The notes below the pieces were generated by a model. That model was not told where the DNA came from, ran no database searches, and was given only the letters and a program-made list of their open reading frames with translations. From Oscillospiraceae bacterium (GTDB lineage: Bacteria > Bacillota > Clostridia > Oscillospirales > Acutalibacteraceae), in NCBI GenBank assembly GCA_029012165.1, contig JAQXLO010000014.1, positions 1 through 12,872 on the forward strand: a DNA stretch of 12,872 nt, read 5' to 3'. This document shows, in pieces, positions 6,420 through 12,872 of this stretch. Numbering within the stretch: the stretch's first letter is position 1; each line of letters opens with the position of its first letter. Position numbers and translations under genes: made by a program.

Positions 6420-6521
6420 CCCATATATATTGACAAAGCCCCGGGACGTTGGTATAATCGTATCTGCCGTCGGGACACAACATATATGTACCGGCAGAAA
6501 AACTTTCACAATATATTGACA
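6420..6521 (+). promoter_or_regulatory. NrdR-box-like sites over the nrdD promoters
   Basis: The NrdR repressor site is commonly written with core CwATATATwG. The stretch 6509-6518 (CAATATATTG) fits this core at every position and overlaps the second -35 box. The stretch 6420-6435 shares ATATATTGACA with it and overlaps the first -35 box. A third AT-rich palindrome, ACATATATGT (6480-6489), lies 29 bp centre-to-centre from the best box, close to the three-turn spacing usual for paired NrdR boxes. The outer half-site bases match poorly, and no nrdR gene is in the window, so this is a candidate control region. Confidence 0.5.
6430..6458 (+). promoter_or_regulatory. nrdD promoter P1, full consensus
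   Basis: TTGACA (6430-6435), 17 bp, TATAAT (6453-6458). All twelve hexamer bases and the spacing are ideal. The predicted start near 6465 lies in a 7-bp inverted repeat (6463-6469 with 6492-6498), so the transcript would begin with a hairpin. Confidence 0.85.
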
Positions 6522-6544
6522 CTGTACTGAACCCGTGCTATAAT
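6516..6544 (+). promoter_or_regulatory. nrdD promoter P2, full consensus
   Basis: TTGACA (6516-6521), 17 bp, TATAAT (6539-6544), again a perfect sigma-A promoter. The predicted start near 6551 gives a leader of about 38 nt before the nrdD ATG. Two ideal promoters in tandem imply strong expression unless repressed, which fits the overlapping NrdR-like boxes. Confidence 0.88.
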
Positions 6545-6588
6545 GGCTGCGGTTCAGCGAAAAACGGATACAAGGAGAGGCCACCACT

Positions 6589-8988
6589 ATGTACAAGGTA
6601 GTAAAAAGAGACGGAGCTCTGGCGGATTTTGACATCGCCAAGATCTCCACAGCTTTGCGCAAAGCCTTTGATGCGCAGGGCAAGAACAGCCACCCCACCG
6701 TCATTGACCTGCTGGCGCTGAAGGTCACGGCAGACTTCGAGCCCAAGATCAAGGACGACAAGATCGCCGTCGAGGACATCCAGGACAGCGTGGAGGCTGT
6801 ACTGATCCAGTCCGGCTATGCCGACGTCGCCAAGGCATACATCCTCTACAGAAAACAGCGGGAAAAGATCCGCAACATGAAGTCCACCATCCTCGACTAC
6901 AAGGACATCGTGGACAGCTACGTCAAGGTCACCGACTGGCGTGTCAAGGAAAACAGCACCGTCACCTACTCCGTCGGCGGTCTGATCCTGTCCAACAGCG
7001 GCGCCATCACCGCCAACTACTGGCTTTCCGAAATTTATGACGAAGAGATCGCCAACGCCCACCGCAATGCGGACATCCATCTGCACGATTTGTCCATGCT
7101 GACGGGCTACTGCGCCGGCTGGTCGCTCAAGCAGCTGATTCAGGAGGGTCTGGGCGGCATCCCCGGCAAGATCACCTCCTCTCCCGCCAGCCACCTCGCC
7201 ACCCTGTGCAACCAGATGGTCAACTTCCTGGGCATCATGCAGAACGAGTGGGCAGGTGCACAGGCATTCTCTTCCTTCGACACCTATCTTGCTCCCTTCG
7301 TCAAGGTGGATAACCTGACGTATGAGATGACCAAAAAGTGCATCGAGTCCTTCATCTACGGCGTCAACACCCCCAGCCGCTGGGGTACACAGGCACCCTT
7401 CTCCAACATCACCCTCGACTGGGTCGTGCCCAACGACTTGGCAGAGCTGCCCGCCATCGTCGGCGGCAAGGAGATGGACTTCAAGTACAAGGACTGCCAG
7501 AAAGAAATGGATATGGTCAACAAGGCGTTCATCGAAATCATGATTGAGGGTGACGCCAACGGCAGAGGCTTCCAGTATCCCATCCCGACCTACTCCATCA
7601 CCAAGGATTTCGACTGGTCGGAAACCGAGAACAACCGTCTGCTGTTCGAGATGACGTCCAAGTACGGCACCCCCTACTTCTCCAACTACATCAACTCCGA
7701 CATGGAGCCTTCCGATATCCGCAGTATGTGCTGCCGTCTGCGTCTGGATCTGCGTGAACTGCGCAAAAAGTCCGGCGGCTTCTTCGGCAGCGGCGAGAGC
7801 ACCGGCTCCGTGGGCGTTGTCACCATCAATATGCCCCGCATCGCCTACCTCTCCGAAAACGAGGAGGACTTCTACAAGCGTCTGGACAAGATGATGGACA
7901 TCTCCGCTCGTTCCCTCAAGGTCAAGCGCACCATCATCACCAAGCTTCTGGACGAGGGTCTGTACCCCTACACCAAACGCTACCTCGGCACCTTCGAGAA
8001 CCACTTCTCCACCATCGGCCTTGTGGGCATGAACGAGGCGTGTCTGAACGCAAAGTGGATCCGTGAGGATCTGACAAACGAAAAGGCACAGCAGTTCACC
8101 AAGGACGTGCTCAACCACATGCGTGATCGCCTGTCCGACTATCAGGAGCAGTACGGGGATCTGTACAATCTGGAGGCGACCCCTGCCGAATCCACCACCT
8201 ACCGCCTTGCCAAGCACGACAAGAAGCGCTATCCCGACATCATCACCGCCAACGAAAACGGCACGCCCTACTACACCAACAGCTCCCACCTGCCCGTCGG
8301 CTACACGGAGGATGTGTTCAGCGCACTGGATATTCAGGACGAACTGCAAACCCTGTACACCTCCGGCACCGTGTTCCACGCCTTCCTCGGCGAGAAGCTG
8401 CCCACATGGAAAGCGGCGGCAAACCTCGTGCGCAAGATTGCGGAGAACTACACCCTGCCGTACTACACCCTGTCCCCCACCTATTCCGTCTGCCGCAACC
8501 ACGGCTACATCGCCGGCGAGCACTACACCTGCCCCGAATGCGGCGAGACTGCGGAGGTTTACAGCCGCATCACCGGCTACTACCGTCCCGTCCAGAACTG
8601 GAACGAGGGCAAGACCCAGGAATTCAAGGACAGAAAGGTATACGACATCGACCGTTCCACCCTGTCCGCCGAACGTCGCAAGGCAGAAGAGACGGCGGTG
8701 TGTGACGACTGCGCCCCCGCAGCCCCCGAGGCAAAAGCGGAGACCGAATCCCGTGTTTTGCTGTTCGCCACCAAGACCTGCCCCAACTGCAAGGTGGCAG
8801 ACGCCCTGCTGACCAAGGCCGGCATCGCCTTTGAAAAGGTCATTGCCGATGATGCACCCGACGCCGTCAAGACCTACGGCATCAAGCAGGCACCCACCCT
8901 GATCGTCGAGCAGGACGGCGGTGCGGAAAAGATCGTCAACCTGTCCAACATCAAAAAATTCATCGAGGACAACGCCAAGCAGGCGTAA
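6589..8988 (+). CDS. nrdD: Anaerobic (class III) ribonucleoside-triphosphate reductase with fused C-terminal redoxin
   Basis: This 799-aa oxygen-sensitive enzyme makes dNTPs from NTPs. Residues 1-90 are an ATP-cone (YKVVKRDGALADFD...), the allosteric domain. The ten-stranded barrel follows, with SMCCRLRLDLREL (Cys381/Cys382 region, probable thiyl radical cysteine). The zinc site is Cys635-x2-His638 with Cys648-x2-Cys651. The glycyl radical motif RITGYYRPVQNW has the radical at Gly663. After a CDDC pair (Cys705, Cys708) and an Ala/Glu/Pro-rich linker comes a redoxin domain of about 75 aa with Cys731-P-N-Cys734 and a cis-Pro motif (QAPTLIV). The fused redoxin implies electrons come from a thiol system rather than formate. 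AAGGAGAGG precedes the ATG by 8 nt. The activase gene nrdG is not adjacent; the next gene has its own promoter, so nrdG must lie elsewhere. Confidence 0.96.
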   Translation: MYKVVKRDGALADFDIAKISTALRKAFDAQGKNSHPTVIDLLALKVTADFEPKIKDDKIAVEDIQDSVEAVLIQSGYADVAKAYILYRKQREKIRNMKSTILDYKDIVDSYVKVTDWRVKENSTVTYSVGGLILSNSGAITANYWLSEIYDEEIANAHRNADIHLHDLSMLTGYCAGWSLKQLIQEGLGGIPGKITSSPASHLATLCNQMVNFLGIMQNEWAGAQAFSSFDTYLAPFVKVDNLTYEMTKKCIESFIYGVNTPSRWGTQAPFSNITLDWVVPNDLAELPAIVGGKEMDFKYKDCQKEMDMVNKAFIEIMIEGDANGRGFQYPIPTYSITKDFDWSETENNRLLFEMTSKYGTPYFSNYINSDMEPSDIRSMCCRLRLDLRELRKKSGGFFGSGESTGSVGVVTINMPRIAYLSENEEDFYKRLDKMMDISARSLKVKRTIITKLLDEGLYPYTKRYLGTFENHFSTIGLVGMNEACLNAKWIREDLTNEKAQQFTKDVLNHMRDRLSDYQEQYGDLYNLEATPAESTTYRLAKHDKKRYPDIITANENGTPYYTNSSHLPVGYTEDVFSALDIQDELQTLYTSGTVFHAFLGEKLPTWKAAANLVRKIAENYTLPYYTLSPTYSVCRNHGYIAGEHYTCPECGETAEVYSRITGYYRPVQNWNEGKTQEFKDRKVYDIDRSTLSAERRKAEETAVCDDCAPAAPEAKAETESRVLLFATKTCPNCKVADALLTKAGIAFEKVIADDAPDAVKTYGIKQAPTLIVEQDGGAEKIVNLSNIKKFIEDNAKQA

Positions 8989-9006
8989 TCACTCCCCAAT
9001 AATTCG

Positions 9007-9037
9007 ACCGGCATCTGTCAATCAGGTGCCGGTTTTT
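9007..9037 (+). terminator. Terminator after nrdD
   Basis: ACCGGCATCTG (9007-9017) pairs with CAGGTGCCGGT (9023-9033) with one G-U pair and a 5-nt loop, followed by TTTTT. It begins 18 bp after the nrdD stop and ends before the next promoter. Confidence 0.88.
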
Positions 9038-9066
9038 GTCGCTCGGAGGTCTGCGCACGCTTGTGT

Positions 9067-9095
9067 TTGACAAAAGCAGGACGGTCTAATATAAT
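9067..9095 (+). promoter_or_regulatory. Promoter of the amino-sugar operon, full consensus
   Basis: TTGACA (9067-9072), 17 bp, TATAAT (9090-9095). Both hexamers are perfect. Transcription should begin near 9102, giving a leader of about 32 nt. No cre-like or GntR-like operator was clearly recognised around it. Confidence 0.88.
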
Positions 9096-9133
9096 GTGTA
9101 CGGAGCAAATTTTTGCGCAAAAGAGGGATGCAT

Positions 9134-10126
9134 ATGGAAAAGATCGGCGTTGCCTTCATCGGGTTCCGTCACCCGCACATCTTCAGTCTCTATGAAAAAT
9201 TGCAGCACACGGACTGCATTGCGGTTTGCGGCGCTTTCGAGGAAAACGAAGCCGCCAAAAAAGATGCCATGCAAAAAGGCGTTGTGTTCCCATACGAGCG
9301 CATGGAGGATCTGCTCTCGGACGATGCAGTCTCCGTGGTCGCCATCGGCGATTGCTACGGCCGCAGGGGTGCCATTGCCCTGCGCGCCCTGCAGGCCGGG
9401 AAACACGTTTTTGCCGACAAACCCCTTTGCACCGACATGGAGGAACTGCAAAAAATCAGACAGCTCGCCGCACACAAGTCCCTTGCGGTCGGGCTGATGC
9501 TCGACCTGCGGGACGACAAAACCATCGTCACCGCCGGCAATGCCCTCCGAAGCGGTCTGATCGGCAAGGTGAACAACATCATCTTTGAGGCACAGCACCC
9601 GCTCCAATACGGCACCCGTCCCCCATGGTACTTTGAAAAAGGGATGCACGGCGGGACGATCAACGACATTGCGGTGCACGGCATCGACCTCATTCGCCGC
9701 TTCACCGGCGAGGAGCTTGCCGAGGTCAACGCCGCCCGCACATGGAATTTCTATGCGCAGGACTGCCCGGATTTTAAAGACAGCGCCCAGTTTATGCTGC
9801 GGCTCACCGGCGGCGCCGGGGTGATCGGCGATGTGTCCTACGCAGCGCCCGAATCCCACGGCTACACACACCCTGCGTACTGGCATTTTCGGGTCTGGGG
9901 TGCGGACGGAATGCTGGATTTCCGCCCGGGCACGGACGTTGTACACGCCTACCTTGCCGGCGAGGAAACGGTGCTTTCGCTTCCGGGGCAGGAACGGGAG
10001 ACGGATTATTTTGCGGACTTTCTTCAGGCCGTCCGTGATGAACAGTACAGAACAGTCTACACAGCCGACATTCTGCAAACAACGCAGCAGTCGCTGCGCA
10101 TACAGGAAAAAGCACAGGAGGAATGA
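9134..10126 (+). CDS. Gfo/Idh/MocA-family NAD(P)-dependent oxidoreductase
   Basis: This cytoplasmic sugar oxidoreductase of about 330 aa has an N-terminal Rossmann fold (KIGVAFIGFRHPHIFSLYEK, where the usual GxGxxG is replaced by GFRHPH). The cofactor motif ADKPLCTD corresponds to the family's EKP. A C-terminal alpha/beta domain carries the catalytic GGTINDIAVHGIDL (Asp and His). Start choice: the ATG at 9134 is 6 nt after AGAGGG (9122-9127), while the ATG at 9128 abuts it and upstream TTG is unsupported. It is the first gene of the operon; its stop lies in the ribosome binding region of the next gene. The family oxidises or reduces a sugar hydroxyl, sometimes during epimerisation, dehydration or redox-type glycoside cleavage. 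Next to NagA and NagB, a role on a modified amino sugar is inferred. The exact substrate cannot be read from sequence. Confidence 0.92.
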   Translation: MEKIGVAFIGFRHPHIFSLYEKLQHTDCIAVCGAFEENEAAKKDAMQKGVVFPYERMEDLLSDDAVSVVAIGDCYGRRGAIALRALQAGKHVFADKPLCTDMEELQKIRQLAAHKSLAVGLMLDLRDDKTIVTAGNALRSGLIGKVNNIIFEAQHPLQYGTRPPWYFEKGMHGGTINDIAVHGIDLIRRFTGEELAEVNAARTWNFYAQDCPDFKDSAQFMLRLTGGAGVIGDVSYAAPESHGYTHPAYWHFRVWGADGMLDFRPGTDVVHAYLAGEETVLSLPGQERETDYFADFLQAVRDEQYRTVYTADILQTTQQSLRIQEKAQEE

Positions 10127-10130
10127 CACC

Positions 10131-10889
10131 ATGCAGCCCATCCAATCCTTTACCCAAGACAAGCTTTCCGTCCATATTTACCACGACCGTACACAAATGG
10201 GCACGGCGGCGGCGCAGGACATCGCTGCGTGCATGGCCGCACTGCTCTCGGAAAAAGAGGAGATCAACATGGTCTTTGCGGCGGCGCCTTCGCAGAACGA
10301 TATGCTCGCTGCCCTTGTGCAGATCCCCCTCCCGTGGGAGCGGATCAACGCCTTTCACATGGACGAATATGTGGGTCTTTCCAAGGAACACCCGTGCAGC
10401 TTCGGCAAATACCTCCGGGAGCACATTTTCGGGCTGGTTCCGTTTAAAAACATCTATTATATCTCCGACTACGGCGAAAGCTACGGGGAACTGCTGCGGG
10501 AAAACCCGACGGATATCGTGTGCCTGGGCATCGGCGAAAACGGTCACATTGCGTTCAACGACCCGGGCGTTGCCGACTTCCACGACCCCCTGCGCATCAA
10601 AAGGGCAAAGCTGGACGATGTTTGCCGAATGCAGCAGGTGCACGACGGCTGTTTCCCGACCTTCGACGATGTGCCGCAGTACGCCCTCACGTTGACCGTT
10701 CCGCAAATGATTTCTGCCCAGCATATGTTCTGCGTCGTTCCGGCGGCAACCAAAGCGAATGCCGTTGAGGCGATGCTGTGCGGCGCAGTCACCGACCGCT
10801 GCCCCGCCTCGATTTTAAGAGAACACCCCCATGCGGTGCTGTACTGCGACCGGGACAGCGGCGCACGGATCCTGACGGAAAAGCGGTGA
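10131..10889 (+). CDS. nagB: NagB-type glucosamine-6-phosphate deaminase/isomerase
   Basis: This 252-aa enzyme should convert glucosamine 6-phosphate to fructose 6-phosphate and ammonia. FHMDEY (Asp78) and GIGENGHIAFNDP (Asn137, His139, Asp144) align with the E. coli NagB catalytic set Asp72, Asp141, His143 and Glu148. Two substitutions follow: Asp141 to Asn, which I recall from other Gram-positive NagBs, and Glu148 to Asp. The stretch LDDVCRMQQVHDGCFPTFDDVP and the loss of the E. coli C-terminal tail place it in a divergent NagB-like branch, so a related amino-sugar phosphate is possible. The ATG lies 9 nt after a perfect AGGAGG (10116-10121), which sits in the end of the preceding gene. It is the middle gene of the operon, with the nagA start 4 bp past its stop. 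Confidence 0.9.
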   Translation: MQPIQSFTQDKLSVHIYHDRTQMGTAAAQDIAACMAALLSEKEEINMVFAAAPSQNDMLAALVQIPLPWERINAFHMDEYVGLSKEHPCSFGKYLREHIFGLVPFKNIYYISDYGESYGELLRENPTDIVCLGIGENGHIAFNDPGVADFHDPLRIKRAKLDDVCRMQQVHDGCFPTFDDVPQYALTLTVPQMISAQHMFCVVPAATKANAVEAMLCGAVTDRCPASILREHPHAVLYCDRDSGARILTEKR

Positions 10890-10893
10890 CGGT

Positions 10894-12021
10894 ATGAAGG
10901 CATATAGCGGCGGTAAAATCGTTCTGCCCGACACGGTAAAAGCCGGGCTGGACATCCTCGTGGACAACGGAAAGATCGTTTCCCTCGTCCCCCAAGGTTC
11001 CGTACACACCCCGGAGATCCTCCCTCTGAACGGGGCGTATATTGCCCCCGGATTTATCGACATACACTGCCACGGCGGCGGTGGTGCGGAATTTATCGAC
11101 GGCACACCCGAGGCGTATAAAACTGCCTGCGCCATACACGCAAAGCACGGCACACGGGTGATTTTCCCCACCGTTTCCGCTACGGATTATGCGACCATGG
11201 TCAAAGCGCTGGAAGCCGCCGAACAGGCGAAGGATGCGTGTGACTGCATTCTCGGCGGCGTACATTTGGAGGGTCCCTATCTCTCCCCCGCCATGACGGG
11301 CGGTCAGGCCGGGGAATATGTCAAAAAGCCTCTGCGGGAGGAGTACACCGCCCTGACGGAGCGGTTCGGCGGCGTGATCGCCCGGTGGACGTATGCGCCG
11401 GAGGAGGATGACGGGCGTTTTCTTGAAACCATCGTCTCCCACGGGATCATCCCCTCCACAGGTCACTCCGCCGCAGAATATCCCTGTCTGCAAGCCGCTT
11501 TCCGTGCCGGCAACCGTCTGGTTACGCACCTGTATTCCTGCACCTCCACAGTCACACGGCACAGGGGATTCCGCAGCCTCGGCATCGTGGAAACGGCGTT
11601 TCTGCTGGATGAAATGGATGTGGAGATCATCGCCGACGGCAAGCACCTCCCGCCGGAGCTGGTGCAGATGATCGTCAAGATCAAGGGCACGGCGCACGTC
11701 TGCATGGTGACGGACGCCCTGCGCCCCGCCGGCATCGCCAAAGAGGGAACGGTCTATGCCGATGCGGCTGTGCCGTTCATTGTGGAGGACGGCGTTGCCA
11801 AGCTCTGCGACAGGAGCGCCTTTGCCGGCAGCATCGCCACAGCCGATGTGCTCTTGAAAACCGCTGTTGCGGCGGGTTTTCCCGTTGCGCAGGCGGTCGC
11901 CATGCTCACATCCACCCCCGCAAGGGTGATGGGGCTGTCCACCCTCGGCAAAATCGAACCGGGCTTTGACGCCGCGTTCACCGTGTTTGACGAAAACCTG
12001 AACGTGCTGGATATCCGATAA
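10894..12021 (+). CDS. nagA: N-acetylglucosamine-6-phosphate deacetylase
   Basis: This 375-aa amidohydrolase removes acetate from N-acetylglucosamine 6-phosphate, supplying NagB upstream. Features in order: PGFIDIHCHGGGG (metal-type His58 and His60), GGVHLEGPYLSP (Glu126), STGHSAAE (His191), THLYSCTS (His212, where most NagAs have THLFNAM), IIADGKHLPPEL, VCMVTDALRPAG (catalytic Asp274) and FAGSIATAD. The final residues (GKIEPGFDAAFTVFDENLNV) are the usual beta-sandwich end. All catalytic residues are present. The start follows the nagB stop by 4 bp with only a weak GGAAAAG-type ribosome site, so translation is probably coupled. The altered THLYSCTS and RGFRS segment, with the divergent NagB and the oxidoreductase, raises the chance of a non-standard N-acetylated sugar phosphate. 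Confidence 0.94.
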   Translation: MKAYSGGKIVLPDTVKAGLDILVDNGKIVSLVPQGSVHTPEILPLNGAYIAPGFIDIHCHGGGGAEFIDGTPEAYKTACAIHAKHGTRVIFPTVSATDYATMVKALEAAEQAKDACDCILGGVHLEGPYLSPAMTGGQAGEYVKKPLREEYTALTERFGGVIARWTYAPEEDDGRFLETIVSHGIIPSTGHSAAEYPCLQAAFRAGNRLVTHLYSCTSTVTRHRGFRSLGIVETAFLLDEMDVEIIADGKHLPPELVQMIVKIKGTAHVCMVTDALRPAGIAKEGTVYADAAVPFIVEDGVAKLCDRSAFAGSIATADVLLKTAVAAGFPVAQAVAMLTSTPARVMGLSTLGKIEPGFDAAFTVFDENLNVLDIR

Positions 12022-12057
12022 TCCTGCCTCGATGCCCAGCGGCACCTTCGGAATCCG

Positions 12058-12091
12058 CAAGCCTTTAAAAAGGCTTGACAGCCTGTCGAAA
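12058..12091 (+). repeat. Hairpin plus CTGTCGA element after nagA
   Basis: CAAGCCTTT (12058-12066) and AAAGGCTTG (12069-12077) form a 9-bp hairpin. A second small palindrome, GACAGCCTGTC, shares its last base and is followed by AAAA. There is no T-run, so classical intrinsic termination is unlikely, but it is the only hairpin just after the operon and could stabilise the mRNA 3' end. A 34-nt relative occurs on the minus strand at 143-176. Confidence 0.45.
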
Positions 12092-12104
12092 AGTCCGGCG
12101 AAAG

Positions 12105-12297
12105 CTTGGAAGCCCGCTCTGCGAGGGAGGGTGGCGAGGCGTCACCCTCGTCGGGAGGGGTTTTCCACTGAATTTTTCTGCCTGCGTGCGGCATTGTTTC
12201 GTCTATTGCGCAGACCGCTCCCCTCGCAGGGGCGCCTTGGCGTACAGCAGACAATTCAAAAACCTTCCCCAAGGGAAATCATGGTGTGAGCAAAAAA
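12105..12297 (+). repeat. Palindromic intergenic repeat element, left copy
   Basis: This stretch contains a GC-rich hairpin (12127-12133 with 12143-12149, extended inside), a GGGAGGGGTTTTCC stretch, and a block from about 12173 that is repeated at 12661-12797. That block includes CTGCCTGCGTGCGGC, GCTCCCCTCGCAGG, CAGCAGAC, TTCAAAA, AAGGGAAATCATGG and GTGAGC. Its style matches the small palindromic repeats that I recall as abundant between genes of Faecalibacterium-like Clostridia. It has no coding capacity that I can support. Confidence 0.65.
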
Positions 12298-12407
12298 GTA
12301 GGATAAGGTAGGATAAAGTAGGATAGGGTAGGATAAGGTAGGATAGAGTAGGATAAAGTAGGATAAGGTAGGATAAAGTGGGATAGAGTAGGATGAGGTA
12401 GGATAAA
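12298..12407 (+). repeat. 10-bp tandem repeat, 11 units (GTAGGATAAG)
   Basis: Eleven head-to-tail 10-bp units with consensus GTAGGATAAG/A fill 12298-12407 exactly. Positions 1-2 and 4-6 (GT and GGA) are invariant and position 7 is T in all units; most variation is at 8-10. The last unit is followed by ATCCTACC (12408-12415), its own complement, so the array ends in an 8-bp hairpin. Isolated units recur near 12426, 12798 and 12859. Because 10 is not a multiple of 3, each frame encodes a 10-residue period; the resulting minus-strand ORFs are judged spurious. Confidence 0.9.
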
Positions 12408-12465
12408 ATCCTACCCGAAGAAAAAGGTAGGATAATTCTGCGGTGGGATAAAGTAAGGCGGCTTT

Positions 12466-12602
12466 CCCGTGCAATATTTTGCACGGGTGATTGTCTCGCC
12501 ACTCTCTCCCGTTCCGCTCCCAAGTCGTGCAATATTTTGCACGAGCGGTTGTTTCGTTATCTCGCTTCCGCTCTACTCGTAGGTCGTGCAATATTTTGCA
12601 CG
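12466..12602 (+). repeat. Three palindromes GTGCAATATTTTGCAC spaced 58-59 bp
   Basis: The 16-bp core occurs at 12469-12484, 12527-12542 and 12586-12601. Flanking bases extend the stem to 9, 8 and 7 bp respectively, with compensating changes (CCC with GGG in the first, TC with GA in the second). The intervening 40 bp of the first two units also resemble each other (shared TTGT.TCG, TCCGCTC), so this is a degenerate 58-59-bp tandem repeat rather than isolated hairpins. Confidence 0.85.
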
Positions 12603-12660
12603 GCTTCCATCCCGTGCAGTTTAGACGGAACGGTGACTTCGCACGGGTTTATGCCGCCGA

Positions 12661-12827
12661 TTTTTTCTGCCTGCGTGCGGCGGTGTTTGAAACCCCTCAG
12701 TCTGCTGCGCAGACAGCTCCCCTCGCAGGAGAGCCTTGGTGTTCAGCAGACACTTCAAAAGCTTTCCCCCAAGGGAAATCATGGGGTGAGCGAAAAAGTA
12801 GGATAAAGTAGGAGGAGGTAGCAGAAA
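12661..12827 (+). repeat. Intergenic repeat element, right copy, with decayed 10-bp array
   Basis: This is a diverged second copy of the block at 12173-12297, with about 11 extra bases (CCTCAGTCTG region) that complete a GTCTGC-GCAGAC hairpin missing from the left copy. It too runs through AAGGGAAATCATGG and GTGAGC into GTAGGATAAA units (12798-12827), which decay quickly. The window ends before the next part, so the pattern may continue. Confidence 0.7.
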
Positions 12828-12872
12828 GGAGGAAAAAATACTAACAGAGACCTTGGAGGTAGGATCTTTCTG

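Larger units (their letters stand above)
12022..12872. other. Gene-free repeat region downstream of nagA
   Basis: About 850 bases after nagA hold no ORF with a recognisable product, ribosome site or natural composition. The content is the 3' hairpin, two copies of an intergenic element, a 10-bp array, three long palindromes, and short linkers (for example 12603-12660, with CCCGTGCA and GCACGGG echoing the palindromes). Confidence 0.75.

Noticed and set aside
6538..8523. 661-codon ORF antisense to nrdD
   Set aside because: Shadow of a strongly biased GC-rich gene; low-complexity Val/Gly/Asp composition and no family motif, while the plus frame is unmistakable NrdD.
12203..12591. Two overlapping minus-strand ORFs of 109 and 111 codons with a repeating Tyr-Pro-Thr-Leu-Ser-Tyr peptide
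   Set aside because: They are created by the 10-bp array and palindromes read in two frames, lack ribosome sites, and both frames are equally open; they appear spurious.
12466..12602. Possible CRISPR array
   Set aside because: Only three repeats of an 18-bp palindrome; the spacers resemble each other and no cas genes are present.

Overview
The window reads as chromosomal DNA of a GC-rich obligate anaerobe of the Clostridia, most likely a gut Oscillospiraceae/Ruminococcaceae member. This is inferred from an oxygen-sensitive class III ribonucleotide reductase, two radical SAM enzymes (one an anaerobic sulfatase-maturating enzyme), consensus sigma-A promoters with strong AGGAG-type ribosome binding sites, and palindromic intergenic repeats of the 'GCTCCCCTCGCAGG' kind that I recall as common in that group. 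No phage, plasmid, transposase, CRISPR or rRNA/tRNA genes were seen.

Left part, minus strand (1-3900): a membrane-anchored Cys-type sulfatase (1621-3636) overlaps by one base (TAATG) with its activating enzyme anSME (518-1621). The 3' end of anSME runs straight into a decapitated Nudix hydrolase remnant (153-542), and a strong hairpin terminator follows (23-79). Upstream of the sulfatase, between 3718 and about 4020, are minus-strand segments with strong secondary structure and two intrinsic terminators but no convincing gene. These may be small RNAs or a leader.

Middle, plus strand (4086-9037): a YfbR-type HD 5'-deoxynucleotidase (4136-4720), an orphan radical SAM protein (about 4835-6268) behind a promoter bracketed by a 9-bp inverted repeat, and a class III ribonucleotide reductase NrdD (6589-8988) with a thiol redoxin fused to its C-terminus. 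nrdD is driven by two tandem promoters, both perfect matches to consensus, overlapped by NrdR-box-like sequences. YfbR and NrdD both act on deoxynucleotides, so this stretch has a loose dNTP-metabolism theme. No activase (nrdG) is present here.

Right part, plus strand (9067-12021): a three-gene operon with its own perfect-consensus promoter. It encodes a Gfo/Idh/MocA oxidoreductase, a NagB-type glucosamine-6-phosphate deaminase and an N-acetylglucosamine-6-phosphate deacetylase NagA, so it likely catabolises an amino sugar, with the oxidoreductase probably preparing an unusual one.

The last 850 bases (12022-12872) carry no credible gene. They form a composite repeat region: a palindromic intergenic element, eleven tandem copies of a 10-bp unit, three palindromes spaced 58-59 bp apart, then a second diverged copy of the intergenic element leading into another decayed 10-bp array. 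This gives a higher-order period of about 0.49-0.50 kb.
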